From positions 1 through 27,375 of the forward strand of contig CAZUCF010000012.1 of assembly GCA_964619405.1 (NCBI GenBank): a DNA stretch of 27,375 bases, written 5' to 3'. Below are positions 6,403 to 14,246 of this stretch, one piece after another. Under the pieces are notes generated by a model. It did not search any database. It worked only from the letters and a program-made list of their open reading frames with translations, and was not told the DNA's origin. Positions within the stretch are counted from its first letter, which is position 1. Each line of letters starts with the position of its first letter. Made by a program: the position numbers and the translations under genes. This stretch comes from JABIDZ01 sp964619405. Lineage in GTDB: Archaea > Iainarchaeota > Iainarchaeia > Iainarchaeales > JAAZKV01.

Positions 6403-6942
6403 TTATGCTAATTCTCTTCTAAGAATTTTGTGGTGGTGATTTAATTGTTTAAATTTTTCAGTGTCGCCTGTTGGCATGTCTGGGTGTAATTCTCTTGCAA
6501 GCATTTTATATTTTTTATTTATTTCTTCAAGGTCACGGTGATTTTCATCTACTTCAAAGAATTCTCTTGCTTTAGCACGTTCATCATATACACTTTCATC
6601 TTCAGTAAATTCTGCTAAAAATTCTTCAATAGGTTTTTTGTTCTCTAAAACCAAATTAACTTCGTTTTCAATTATCTTTGAAATAATGAATAAATTATCA
6701 ACATAGCTTTTTTTTGATGCTATTTCATAATACATTCTGTGTCCATTAAAAAACCAAGTAATAGTTGCTTTTTTTGTTCTTCCACAAAAACCATTAAACT
6801 CTATTTCAATATCGTCTTTTTTAGTTCCAATTTTTTCTAGAGAAGAAATTATTTTATTTTTGAATTGTAGTGCTCTCCTATTTTGTGAACTTTTTGTTGG
6901 CAAAAAATCAACAAAATGTCCTTTTACTTTTATTTTTTCCAT
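6403..6942 (-). CDS. Protein with C-terminal J domain
   Basis: A 179-residue protein from the ATG at 6940-6942; a TTG three codons upstream is also possible. The last ~50 residues form a J domain: helix II (EEINKKYKMLARE), the HPD motif at 153-155, and helix III (EKFKQLNHHHKIL). The protein ends right after helix III, so the Gly/Phe, zinc and substrate-binding regions of DnaJ are absent. The N-terminal ~110 residues are an unrecognised alpha/beta region. J domains stimulate Hsp70 ATPase, so this is probably a specialised co-chaperone that recruits DnaK to a client bound by the N-terminal part. No dnaK or grpE is in the window. Confidence 0.8.
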   Translation of the reverse strand: MEKIKVKGHFVDFLPTKSSQNRRALQFKNKIISSLEKIGTKKDDIEIEFNGFCGRTKKATITWFFNGHRMYYEIASKKSYVDNLFIISKIIENEVNLVLENKKPIEEFLAEFTEDESVYDERAKAREFFEVDENHRDLEEINKKYKMLARELHPDMPTGDTEKFKQLNHHHKILRRELA

Positions 6943-7022
6943 TTGTATCAAAACCTAATTTAATTCCTATTTAGATGTATTAATAAATCATTTATGTTTC
7001 TCAAATTTTTTGCCAAAACAAA

Positions 7023-7158
7023 CATTTAAATACTATTAGTAATAGGATTAATTTTGTATAATGATGAAAGAAACAATTTGGTAAATCACTTGACGAGGCC
7101 AAATTTAGCTAATTAATTAAATAATTAGATTATTTCTCAAGATATTCAAATAAAAGGA
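7023..7158 (+). promoter_or_regulatory. Promoter and possible structured leader of the RecJ-like gene
   Basis: CATTTAAATAC (from 7024) is a good TATA box but lies ~135 bp before the start codon, unlike the short leaders elsewhere here. The presumed leader contains a 7-codon open frame (ATG 7061 to TAA 7084) and a stem AATTTGG (7075-7081) / CCAAATT (7099-7105). A closer promoter in the AT-rich 7110-7140 stretch cannot be excluded. Confidence 0.4.
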
Positions 7159-7167
7159 ATGATAATA

Positions 7168-8742
7168 ATGAATAAAGATAAGAGGAACGATAGGTTCCAA
7201 AAAAATAAAAGTAATAACCGTGATGGTTTTAGAAAACAATTTCAAAGAGGAGATAAAGTAGATTCACTAGAAATAGCGAAAGCAGGCGACTTTTTTGAGG
7301 GAATAGTAAAAATTGTTAGAAAGAGTGTTCCAGGGCCAGTAGTTTTTTCTGTAAGTGATGGTTTTAAACAAGTTGATGCTGTTACAATGGAATCAAGTTT
7401 TGATGTTGATGATGTTGTTAAATTAAGGGGTCCTGTGAGCGATAGAGCAAACAAGTTACAAATTGAAATTAAAACAATGGAAAAAACTGATGTTGATTTT
7501 GATTTAATTTTGGATAAACAAAGCAAACCAGTTGAAAGGTATCTTAGTATTAAGTCTGATCGTTTGGATAAAATGTATCCGAAGATGATTGAAATTGCGC
7601 ATAAAATTAGAAAAGCTGTTCTTGATGGGCAAGCGATTATGATTCGACACCACAATGATGCTGATGGTATTAGTGCGGGGTTGGCACTTGAACACTCAAT
7701 AAAAATTTTAATGAAAAAAGCAGGTATTAATACGCAATATTATTTTTATAGGAGTCCTTCAAAAGCACCGTTTTATGAAATAACTGACATGTTGTTTGAT
7801 ATTACTCAAGCAAAAAGAATTGTGAATGATTTTGGCCAAAAAAAACCGGTTATTATAATTGTTGATAATGGTTCTACTCCAGAAGATTCTTTTTCACATA
7901 AAACTTTGTATTCATTGGGTTACGAGGTAATAGTAATTGATCATCATAATCCAGTTAAAATGATTGGAGATAAAACAAGTGTTTGTGATTATTTAGCATT
8001 ACATTTAAATCCGTATTTATTTGGATTAGATAGTAGTACTAACGCAGGCATGCTTTGTTATGAGGTTGCTAGATTAATTGACAAAGATTATGAAGAACCA
8101 CTTTTACCAGCAGTTTCAGCAATTTCTGATAGGAGTAATATAAAAGAAACTGAAGAATATATTTCGTTAACAGGAAAAACTAGGGCTGAATTAACTAATA
8201 TTGGGATAGCAATAGATTTTGCTTCTTATAATTTGAGATTTGCTAGTGGGCTTGGTTTATACGAAGAGATTTTTAATAATGAAACAATGGTTAGTTTAAT
8301 GGTGAAAGAAGTTGAAAAAGGAATGGATACTCAACTTCAAAGTACTTTGCCATATGTGCGAACAATGGAGATAAAAAATGTTATTTATTCGAATATTGAT
8401 TTGGAAAAATATACTATGCGTTTTACTTATCCAACACCTGGAAAAGTAATTGGTATGATTCACGATAAAATTTTGGAAGAACATGTTAATAGTTTTGTAT
8501 TTAGTATTGGTTATTTGAATGACATGTTAATTGTTAGAGCAAATAAACCTGTTTTACCAGTTGCAAAAATAATTAGTCATCTTCAAAAAAAGTTTCCACA
8601 AGCAAGTGTTGATGGGGGTGGCCATGAATGTGCTGGGGCAATTAAGTTTGTGTCTGCGCATAGAGATGAAATACTTGAAGAAATAAAAACAATGTTAAAA
8701 GAAAGAGAACTTGTTGATGAAGAAAGTAGTGAAGAAGAATAA
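7168..8742 (+). CDS. OB-fold/DHH phosphoesterase, archaeal RecJ-like nuclease
   Basis: A 524-residue protein. After a basic, disordered N-terminus (to about residue 30) comes an OB-fold-like domain (roughly 35-115). The DHH domain follows with RHHNDADG (Asp164, Asp166), DNGS (Asp233) and DHHNP (258-260), and then a DHHA1 domain with GGGHECAGA (His486). These are the metal-binding motifs of the RecJ/Pol-alpha-like DHH superfamily. In archaea such proteins are 5'-3' or 3'-5' single-strand exonucleases, some bound to GINS in the replisome. Which type this is cannot be told from sequence. The acidic C-terminus (EESSEEE) is notable. The start is the ATG at 7168, nine bases after AAGGA; an ATG at 7159 sits directly against the Shine-Dalgarno. 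Confidence 0.92.
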   Translation: MNKDKRNDRFQKNKSNNRDGFRKQFQRGDKVDSLEIAKAGDFFEGIVKIVRKSVPGPVVFSVSDGFKQVDAVTMESSFDVDDVVKLRGPVSDRANKLQIEIKTMEKTDVDFDLILDKQSKPVERYLSIKSDRLDKMYPKMIEIAHKIRKAVLDGQAIMIRHHNDADGISAGLALEHSIKILMKKAGINTQYYFYRSPSKAPFYEITDMLFDITQAKRIVNDFGQKKPVIIIVDNGSTPEDSFSHKTLYSLGYEVIVIDHHNPVKMIGDKTSVCDYLALHLNPYLFGLDSSTNAGMLCYEVARLIDKDYEEPLLPAVSAISDRSNIKETEEYISLTGKTRAELTNIGIAIDFASYNLRFASGLGLYEEIFNNETMVSLMVKEVEKGMDTQLQSTLPYVRTMEIKNVIYSNIDLEKYTMRFTYPTPGKVIGMIHDKILEEHVNSFVFSIGYLNDMLIVRANKPVLPVAKIISHLQKKFPQASVDGGGHECAGAIKFVSAHRDEILEEIKTMLKERELVDEESSEEE

Positions 8743-8784
8743 TCTTTACACAATCTTTTTATTTTCTTTTGTTTTAATTTTTTT

Positions 8785-9555
8785 ATGAAAATAATTTCTT
8801 GGAATGTTAATGGTATTAGAGCGGTAATAAAAAAAAATTTTATCAAATTTTTTAATGAAATCAATGCGGACATTTATTGTTTACAAGAAACAAAAGTGCA
8901 TAATTCAATGGTTCCTGATGAAATTGCGTCAATTGGTTCTTTTCAAGGATATAAAACTTATTTTAATGGGGCTGAAAGAAAAGGTTATTCTGGAACAGGG
9001 GTCATTTCACGGCTTCCTATTTTGAGTATAAAAAATGGGTTTGATAGTAAATTGTTTGATGATGAAGGTAGGGTTCAAACAGTTGAGTTTGAAAAAGCAT
9101 TTTTGTTAAATGTGTATGCTCCTAATTCAAAACATGGGCTTTTGCGTTTAACCGAGAAATTAGATTTTAATAAGCAATTCATTAATTATTGTGAAAAATT
9201 AAGAGAAAAAAAGCCAATTATTTTTTGTGGGGATTTGAATGTTGCTCATAAAGAAATTGATTTAACTAATCCAAAGGAAAATGAGCAAAATCCTGGTTTT
9301 ACAATAGAGGAAAGAAATGCTTTTACTAAACAATTAGAAAAAGGTTATTTGGACACGTTTAGGATGTTTAATGAAAAGCCTAACCAGTACACTTGGTGGT
9401 CATATAGGTTTAATGCTAGGCAAAGAAATATTGGTTGGCGGATTGATTATTTTGTTATAAGTAATGAATTAAAATCAAAAGTTAAAAGTTCAAAAATTCT
9501 TCCAGAGGTTTTTGGTTCGGATCATTGCCCTATTGAATTAGAAATAAATATTTGA
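8785..9555 (+). CDS. xthA: Exodeoxyribonuclease III / AP endonuclease
   Basis: A 256-residue member of the exonuclease-endonuclease-phosphatase fold. It has every motif of the ExoIII family: SWNVNGIRA (5-13), LQETK (Glu35), NVYAPNS, CGDLNVAH (Asp150, Asn152), WRIDYFVIS and SDHCPIE (Asp246, His247). It would cleave DNA at abasic sites and remove 3' blocking groups in base-excision repair. Length matches the family. The gene starts 42 bp after the RecJ-like gene on the same strand, so co-transcription is possible, although a T-rich stretch between them could terminate. The start ATG is the first codon of the conserved MKIISWN opening. Confidence 0.96.
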   Translation: MKIISWNVNGIRAVIKKNFIKFFNEINADIYCLQETKVHNSMVPDEIASIGSFQGYKTYFNGAERKGYSGTGVISRLPILSIKNGFDSKLFDDEGRVQTVEFEKAFLLNVYAPNSKHGLLRLTEKLDFNKQFINYCEKLREKKPIIFCGDLNVAHKEIDLTNPKENEQNPGFTIEERNAFTKQLEKGYLDTFRMFNEKPNQYTWWSYRFNARQRNIGWRIDYFVISNELKSKVKSSKILPEVFGSDHCPIELEINI

Positions 9556-9604
9556 AAAAAATAATTTTTCTTAAATTTTTATTTATTATTAGTCATTAGA
9601 TTTG

Positions 9605-10072
9605 TTATTTTTTTGAAGAATTAAATGCTAAAGCTTTTATTTTTTTTTCCATTTTGTCATTTTCTTTTCCAAAAAAAGTTTTCTTGTGTATAATTGGATT
9701 TTTTATGTTGTCAATCTCTTTTTCAAGAACTTTTATTCTAAAATCAATTTTTTCATAATCAAAAGAATTTTCATCTTCTAAAACTCTGTGTTTAACAATT
9801 TCAGAAACAACTTTTTCAACATTTTCAATTCTATTGTTAAGTATTTTTATTTTTTGTTCATTAGCAATTATTTTTCCATTGTTCATGAATTGTTTCTCGT
9901 CATTTACAATTAATTCGTTTGAATTATTGTTGTTAGAATTAACTATTATTTCTCCTTCATAAACATTCCAATCTTGATCTTGTTTTTTATATTCTTTGTC
10001 CTCGTTAAAAGAAAGTGCTATGTTGGCAATCAATAGTATAAAAGCAAGAAAAATCATCATTATGAATAGCAT
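9605..10072 (-). CDS. Membrane-anchored coiled-coil protein, hypothetical
   Basis: A 155-residue protein with one N-terminal hydrophobic helix (residues 1-22) that anchors it or acts as a signal. An Asn-rich linker (NSNNNNSN) and a long helical region with heptad-like spacing follow (about 70-125, NRIENVEKVVSEIV and RIKVLEKEIDNI), then a lysine-rich tail. No family is recognised. The layout suggests an oligomeric envelope-associated protein. It is convergent with xthA and lies on the same strand downstream of tatD (38 bp gap), so it may be transcribed with tatD. Confidence 0.7.
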   Translation of the reverse strand: MLFIMMIFLAFILLIANIALSFNEDKEYKKQDQDWNVYEGEIIVNSNNNNSNELIVNDEKQFMNNGKIIANEQKIKILNNRIENVEKVVSEIVKHRVLEDENSFDYEKIDFRIKVLEKEIDNIKNPIIHKKTFFGKENDKMEKKIKALAFNSSKK

Positions 10073-10110
10073 ATTATCATTAATATTTTTCAGGTAAAAG
10101 GTTTTTAAAA

Positions 10111-10881
10111 CTACATTTTTTTATTAAAAAAACTTTCAAAATTCTCTTTTTGAATATTGCTTATTTGTTCAATTTTAACTTTTTTTAAGTCAGTTATTTT
10201 TAAGGTTATTTCATTTATGCTTTCTGAAAAAACTTTTTTTTGATTAAATCTTATTGGGGAATCGGTTTCAAAAAATAAATTTTTTAAAGGTATTGTTAAA
10301 ATGTTTTTTTGAACTAATTCATTTTCTAATACAATCATTCCAACGCTAATAAAATAATTATTTTGTATTGCTTTTTTAATTAGTTTTTTGGATTCAACAA
10401 AGCCGTGTAGTAAAACTTTTTTTGCATTTAATTTTTCTAGTATTTCTAATACTTCTCTTTGAGCATACCTTGAATGAACTATTAATGGTTTGTCATATTT
10501 TTTTCCAAGCTTAATAAATTTTTCAAAAACAGTTATTTGTTTATTTTGTTCAGTATTATTTTTACAATACTTAAAATCCAATCCTATTTCGCCTATGGCA
10601 ATTGCTTTGCTGATATTTTTTTCAAAAAAATCAAAAGCTTTTTTTAATTCTAAATTATTTAACTCAAGAATGTTAAGCGGGTATAACCCAATTGCGCATT
10701 CAATTTCATCATATTTCTTTGATAATAATAAATTTTTTTTATTTGATTCAAAACTTGTTGAACAGCTAATTATTTTTTTTACATTATTTTTTTCAGCGTT
10801 TTCTAATATTTGAGTAATTTCTTTTTCATTAATTAAATCAAGGTGTGCGTGTGAATCAAAAAGGTTTAATGTTTTTTTCAT
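10111..10881 (-). CDS. tatD: TatD-family metal-dependent hydrolase (DNase)
   Basis: A 256-residue TIM-barrel metallohydrolase. Metal ligands are visible in order: DSHAHLD (His11, His13), IGEIGLDF (Glu98), VHSR (His136), LHGF (His159) and ETDSP (Asp207). TatD enzymes are 3'-5' exonucleases active in DNA repair and DNA degradation. The usual HCFTGS motif here reads HGFVES, a mild divergence that keeps the histidine. The start codon lies ~24 bp from a perfect palindrome that offers a TATA box in each direction, so the transcript is probably leaderless and divergent from the PLD-type gene. Confidence 0.93.
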   Translation of the reverse strand: MKKTLNLFDSHAHLDLINEKEITQILENAEKNNVKKIISCSTSFESNKKNLLLSKKYDEIECAIGLYPLNILELNNLELKKAFDFFEKNISKAIAIGEIGLDFKYCKNNTEQNKQITVFEKFIKLGKKYDKPLIVHSRYAQREVLEILEKLNAKKVLLHGFVESKKLIKKAIQNNYFISVGMIVLENELVQKNILTIPLKNLFFETDSPIRFNQKKVFSESINEITLKITDLKKVKIEQISNIQKENFESFFNKKM

Positions 10882-10904
10882 ACTTCCACAATTGACTTAT
10901 TTTT

Positions 10905-10934
10905 GATTAAAAATATAAAGGTATATTTTTAATC
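10905..10934. promoter_or_regulatory. Palindromic bidirectional promoter between tatD and the PLD-type gene
   Basis: A perfect inverted repeat: GATTAAAAATATA (10905-10917), spacer AAGG, TATATTTTTAATC (10922-10934). Each strand presents the same TATATTTTTAATC. Both start codons lie outside it at nearly equal distance (ATG 10949 on plus, ATG ending 10881 on minus), fitting two leaderless transcripts fired from mirror-image TATA boxes. It could also be an operator that shuts both genes. Confidence 0.72.
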
Positions 10935-10948
10935 TTTTTTTGATTTTT

Positions 10949-11533
10949 ATGGTTTTTTTTTCAAAAAAAGAGTTTTTGGTTTTAAGTACTATTTTAATTT
11001 CTTTTATTTTATTATTTTTTTTGATTGATTATAATTATCAATATTTTAATAATCCTTTTTTTTTAAATAATCAAAAAATTAATGATGATTTTTGTTTTAA
11101 TAATATAGAGGTTTATTTTTGTCCTGAAGATTTTTGTTCTTCAAGATTAATAAATGAAATTAATTTGGCTGAAAAATCTATTTTTGTTGCAATATATTCT
11201 TTTACTCATCATGATATTGCTAACGCATTAATTGAAGCTAAAAAACGTAGTTTAGATGTTAAAGTTGTTTTTGATTTTTTGCAATCTCATTCAGAACATA
11301 GTGTTCAAGAAATTTTGTTGGATAATATGATTGGTGTTTCTGTAAGAAAAAATAATGGTATTATGCATAATAAATTTTTGATTATTGATGAAAAAAAGGT
11401 TTTTACTGGTTCGTTTAATTATTCATTAAATGCTGATACAAAAAATGATGAAAATCTCGTTTTTATTGTTGATGAAAAAATAGCAAAACTTTTTTTGTTA
11501 AAATTTGAAAAATTATTTTATAATGTTGAGTGA
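10949..11533 (+). CDS. Membrane-anchored phospholipase D-like nuclease (Nuc family)
   Basis: A 194-residue protein with an N-terminal hydrophobic anchor (about 8-27), then a single PLD domain. The HKD motif is HNKFLIID (His140, Lys142, Asp147) followed by GSFNYS and the downstream NDEN (Glu168). One HKD motif per chain means it works as a dimer, like bacterial Nuc/EndA-type nonspecific endonucleases. With its anchor it probably faces outside the cell or the membrane surface, where it could degrade environmental DNA for nucleotide salvage, an attractive role for a symbiotic, biosynthetically poor archaeon (inference). The start is the ATG at 10949; a TTG at 10940 is disfavoured by the promoter spacing. 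Confidence 0.88.
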   Translation: MVFFSKKEFLVLSTILISFILLFFLIDYNYQYFNNPFFLNNQKINDDFCFNNIEVYFCPEDFCSSRLINEINLAEKSIFVAIYSFTHHDIANALIEAKKRSLDVKVVFDFLQSHSEHSVQEILLDNMIGVSVRKNNGIMHNKFLIIDEKKVFTGSFNYSLNADTKNDENLVFIVDEKIAKLFLLKFEKLFYNVE

Positions 11534-11662
11534 TCTATTTTGTTATTTTAAAAAGTATTTTTAATTTAAAGTAATTTGTTTAATATTTTTTTATATTTTG
11601 TTTTTATCATATTAATTTTCTTTAAAAGTGCCTTTTTTAATTCTTTTAATTAATCTTGTTTT

Positions 11663-12205
11663 ATGCAAGTATATGAACCACAAGAAGATTCTTTTCTTTT
11701 AAAAGAGGAAATCAAAAAAATAAATCTTTTTGGTAAAAAATGTCTTGATTTAGGCACTGGTTCTGGAATACAAGCAAAAGCAATGCTTGATTCTAATGCT
11801 CAAAAAGTTTTTTGTGTTGACATTAATCCAAAAGCACTTTTTCAAGTTCAAAAAAAACTTTTCAATTACAATGGTAAATTTGTTTTAATAGAAAGCGATT
11901 TGTTTTCTTCTCTTGGTAATGAAAAATTTGATTTTGTTGTTTTTAATCCACCTTACTTGCCAAGTGGTGAAATAAAATGGGTGGATTTGGATGGTGGAAA
12001 AAAGGGGAGAAAAATAATTGATAAGTTTTTAACCCAATTTGTAGGGCATTTGAATCCAAACGCAATTATTTTATTATTAATATCCTCTTTGAACAACAAA
12101 AACGATATAATAAGTATTCTTGAAAAAAAAGGTTTTTTTGTTAATATTGTTGCTAGCAAAAAATTATTTTTTGAAGAATTGTTTGTCTTAAAAATAACTA
12201 ATTGA
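11663..12205 (+). CDS. HemK2/Mtq2-type protein methyltransferase
   Basis: A 180-residue class I SAM-dependent methyltransferase. It opens with VYEPQEDSFLL, the N-terminal signature of archaeal/eukaryotic HemK2 (Mtq2), followed by DLGTGSG (SAM site, about 29-35), VDINPKAL and the catalytic NPPYLP (95-100). NPPY enzymes of this branch methylate the glutamine of the GGQ motif in release factor aRF1, aiding translation termination. The compact length without the extra N-terminal domain of bacterial PrmC supports the archaeal type. A general RNA or DNA N-methyltransferase role is less likely. Confidence 0.87.
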   Translation: MQVYEPQEDSFLLKEEIKKINLFGKKCLDLGTGSGIQAKAMLDSNAQKVFCVDINPKALFQVQKKLFNYNGKFVLIESDLFSSLGNEKFDFVVFNPPYLPSGEIKWVDLDGGKKGRKIIDKFLTQFVGHLNPNAIILLLISSLNNKNDIISILEKKGFFVNIVASKKLFFEELFVLKITN

Positions 12206-12230
12206 TTTAATAAAATTTTTTAAATAATAA

Positions 12231-12289
12231 ATAATTTGGATTATAGTATATTTGGGTTAGGTAATAATTTGGTTTAGTGAATAATTTGG
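12231..12289. repeat. Three copies of ATAATTTGG
   Basis: The 9-mer ATAATTTGG occurs at 12231, 12264 and 12281, the last two within a short imperfect tandem (each followed by TTTA). The stretch lies between convergent genes. Low complexity in AT-rich DNA is the simplest reading. Confidence 0.5.
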
Positions 12290-12317
12290 TTTAAGTTAAA
12301 ATTATTTATTTGTTTTT

Positions 12318-12965
12318 TTATAATTTTTTTTCAAAATAAGGCCATTTTTTTTCAAAACCCATTTTTTCGGCTATTGAATAGTATAGTGTTCTAATTTGTT
12401 TTTGTATTTCTGGTCCTTGTAATTGGTATGCATGTAATGTTTCAGGTCGTCTAATTTTTATTTCTTTGAAACCACATTCTCTTGCGTGTTGTTCTATTTG
12501 GTTTATCATAAAGTTTGGCCAATTGGATTTTGTTAGGCTTCTGAAAGCATTTCTTTCTTCTTCTCCTTTTTTTCTCCCTTGGATAACTTCAAGTATGATT
12601 GCTTCTTTTTCAAAACCAATGCCTATTCTTGCAAGAACACTGGGTTTTCTTTTTGATCTATCAATTAAAACAATGGTGTTTTTTGATTCTATCGCGCAGG
12701 TTCCTTGTGTTTTTGCTTCAACGACGAAATTGTTTTTTCTTTTTCTTATTTCAAATTTTTTAAATGTTTTTAAAAATCTTTTTCCTTTTTCATGGCTTTC
12801 ATTTCTTGCTGTTTGGTATTGATATGGTTCTTTTTTTGGTTTCATGGGGGTTATAACATTTATAGCATTTTTTCGCTTGTATTTTTTTCCTTTTAAATCA
12901 ATGATTGTTTGTATTAGCCGTGATGGACTTTTGTAAAGAGATTTTGGTTTTTTTCTGTTTTGCAT
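12318..12965 (-). CDS. Basic protein of unknown function, possibly GNAT-like
   Basis: A 215-residue protein from the ATG at 12963-12965; an upstream in-frame TTG (12980) is less likely. The N-terminal ~75 residues are very rich in Lys and Arg and probably disordered or nucleic-acid-binding. The C-terminal half has alternating strands and helices: ARIGIGF, AIILEVIQGRKKGEEE, a helix with IEQHARECGFKEIKI, and YSIAEKMGFEKKWPYF. The order strand, loop, helix, AEKMGFEKK resembles a GNAT acetyltransferase core, but no acetyl-CoA loop is clear, so this is a weak suggestion. It is divergent from the GTPase gene with ~75 bp between starts. Confidence 0.75.
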   Translation of the reverse strand: MQNRKKPKSLYKSPSRLIQTIIDLKGKKYKRKNAINVITPMKPKKEPYQYQTARNESHEKGKRFLKTFKKFEIRKRKNNFVVEAKTQGTCAIESKNTIVLIDRSKRKPSVLARIGIGFEKEAIILEVIQGRKKGEEERNAFRSLTKSNWPNFMINQIEQHARECGFKEIKIRRPETLHAYQLQGPEIQKQIRTLYYSIAEKMGFEKKWPYFEKKL

Positions 12966-13040
12966 AATAAATATATTCAATATTAGAATTAAAAAATATG
13001 AAGTTTTGCTTTTTTTAATGTTTCTATTCCTTCTTTAATT

Positions 13041-14117
13041 ATGCCTTCAAATGTTTCTTTTGAATTTGCTCAAGCACAAAAAAATTATTATGCTGCTGAA
13101 ACAGATGAAGCAAGATTAACGGCTTTGCTTGAAATGAAATCAACTGCGCCTTCTCATAAAGGGGCTGAGAATCTTCGTTCTGAAATAAATAGAAAAATTG
13201 CTTCACTTAAGTCTTCTCTTGAGAGACAAAAATCACAGCAATCAAAAAAAGGTTCTGCTCCAACAATGTTTGTTAAAAAAGAGGGTATTGGTCAAATTTC
13301 TATTATTGGTGAACCTAATACTGGTAAGAGTTGGTTGTTAAATAAATTAGTTGGTAAAAAAGTTGTTGATGAAGAACCATATGAGTTTTCAACATTTAAA
13401 CCCGAACCAGGGATGATGTTGTATGAGGGTGGTTTAATTCAATTAGTTGAATTACCAGCAATTATTAATGGTTCTTCTCTGGGTAAAGCACAAGGCAAAG
13501 AAGTGATTTCTCTTGCGAGAAACTCTGATGCTTTAATTATTCTTGGTAATAATGAACAACAAGAAATAATTAAAAAAGAATTAATTAATTCAAAAATTTA
13601 TTTGAATAAAACAAGGCCACCAATAATAGTAAAATCTTCTTCTTTTAGGGGTATACAAATTTCTGGGAAAGAATTTTTGAATTTTCCAGTTGAACAATTA
13701 ATTGGTTATTTGAAAAATATTGGTTTTGCAAATTCAAGTGTTATTATTTCCGGTAAAATTAATTCAATTGGTGATGTTTCCGAAGCACTAAATAATAGTA
13801 TTGTTTACAAGAAAGCATTATTTATTAATTGTAGGGATTTAACAGAACACAAATTATCTGATTTAAAAGATCAAATTTTTTTAATGTTGGATAAGATTTT
13901 GGTTTATACTAAAAAGCCTGGTAAAGAAGTTGATTTAGTTGACCCGCTTGCTCTTCCAAAAGGCGCTACTCTTCAAGATTTGGCTGAACACTTGCACAAA
14001 GATTTTGCAAAAAAATTAAAGTTTGCTAAACTATGGGGTTCAACAAAGTTCCCTGGACAAAGAATTGGACCTGATCATGAATTAAAAAATAAGGATATAG
14101 TTGAAATAAATATTTGA
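13041..14117 (+). CDS. DRG/Obg-like GTPase with TGS domain, degenerate G motifs
   Basis: A 358-residue protein laid out like DRG-family ribosome-associated GTPases: a helical N-terminus (1-75), a G domain with P-loop GEPNTGKS (90-97) and switch I YEFSTFKPEPG (Thr118), and a C-terminal TGS domain (about 290-358). The G3 motif, DLPG in DRG proteins, reads ELPA (137-140). The G4 NKxD motif is missing, with PPIIVKSSS in its place. Nucleotide may therefore bind through the P-loop without normal guanine selection or hydrolysis. A ribosome or tRNA role would be inferred from the TGS domain. Whether the genome has a normal DRG elsewhere is unknown, and this may be a divergent paralogue. Confidence 0.82.
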   Translation: MPSNVSFEFAQAQKNYYAAETDEARLTALLEMKSTAPSHKGAENLRSEINRKIASLKSSLERQKSQQSKKGSAPTMFVKKEGIGQISIIGEPNTGKSWLLNKLVGKKVVDEEPYEFSTFKPEPGMMLYEGGLIQLVELPAIINGSSLGKAQGKEVISLARNSDALIILGNNEQQEIIKKELINSKIYLNKTRPPIIVKSSSFRGIQISGKEFLNFPVEQLIGYLKNIGFANSSVIISGKINSIGDVSEALNNSIVYKKALFINCRDLTEHKLSDLKDQIFLMLDKILVYTKKPGKEVDLVDPLALPKGATLQDLAEHLHKDFAKKLKFAKLWGSTKFPGQRIGPDHELKNKDIVEINI

Positions 14118-14127
14118 TTTAATTATT

Positions 14128-14219
14128 ATGATGGTGTTTTATTAGTTATTGTGATGGTGTTTTATTAGTTATTGTGATGGTGTTTTATTAGTTATTGTGA
14201 TAGTGTTTGATTAGTTATT
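14128..14219. repeat. 4 x 23-bp tandem repeat
   Basis: Units start at 14128, 14151, 14174 and 14197. The consensus is GTGATGGTGTTTT followed by ATTAGTTATT. Units 2 and 3 are identical, unit 1 has one change and unit 4 two. The array fills the gap between the GTPase stop and the end of a convergent gene. There are no spacers and no open frame needs it. Confidence 0.92.
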
Positions 14220-14246
14220 GAAAAATTTTTGTTTTGAATATTATTT

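Noticed and set aside
7050..7110. Box C/D sRNA starting at the ATGATGA at 7060-7066
   Set aside because: A C-box-like sequence is present, but there is no CTGA D or D' box at a usable distance.
7242..7655. Open frame of 137 codons on the minus strand inside the RecJ-like gene
   Set aside because: It lies wholly within a well-supported gene, has no homology signal that I recognise, and reflects codon bias of the plus-strand gene.
10490..10813. Open frame of 107 codons on the plus strand inside tatD
   Set aside because: It is antisense to conserved TatD motifs and its hydrophobic Phe/Ser-rich composition is typical of the reverse of Lys/Glu-rich coding sequence.
14128..14219. CRISPR array
   Set aside because: The units follow each other with no spacers, and no cas genes are in the window.
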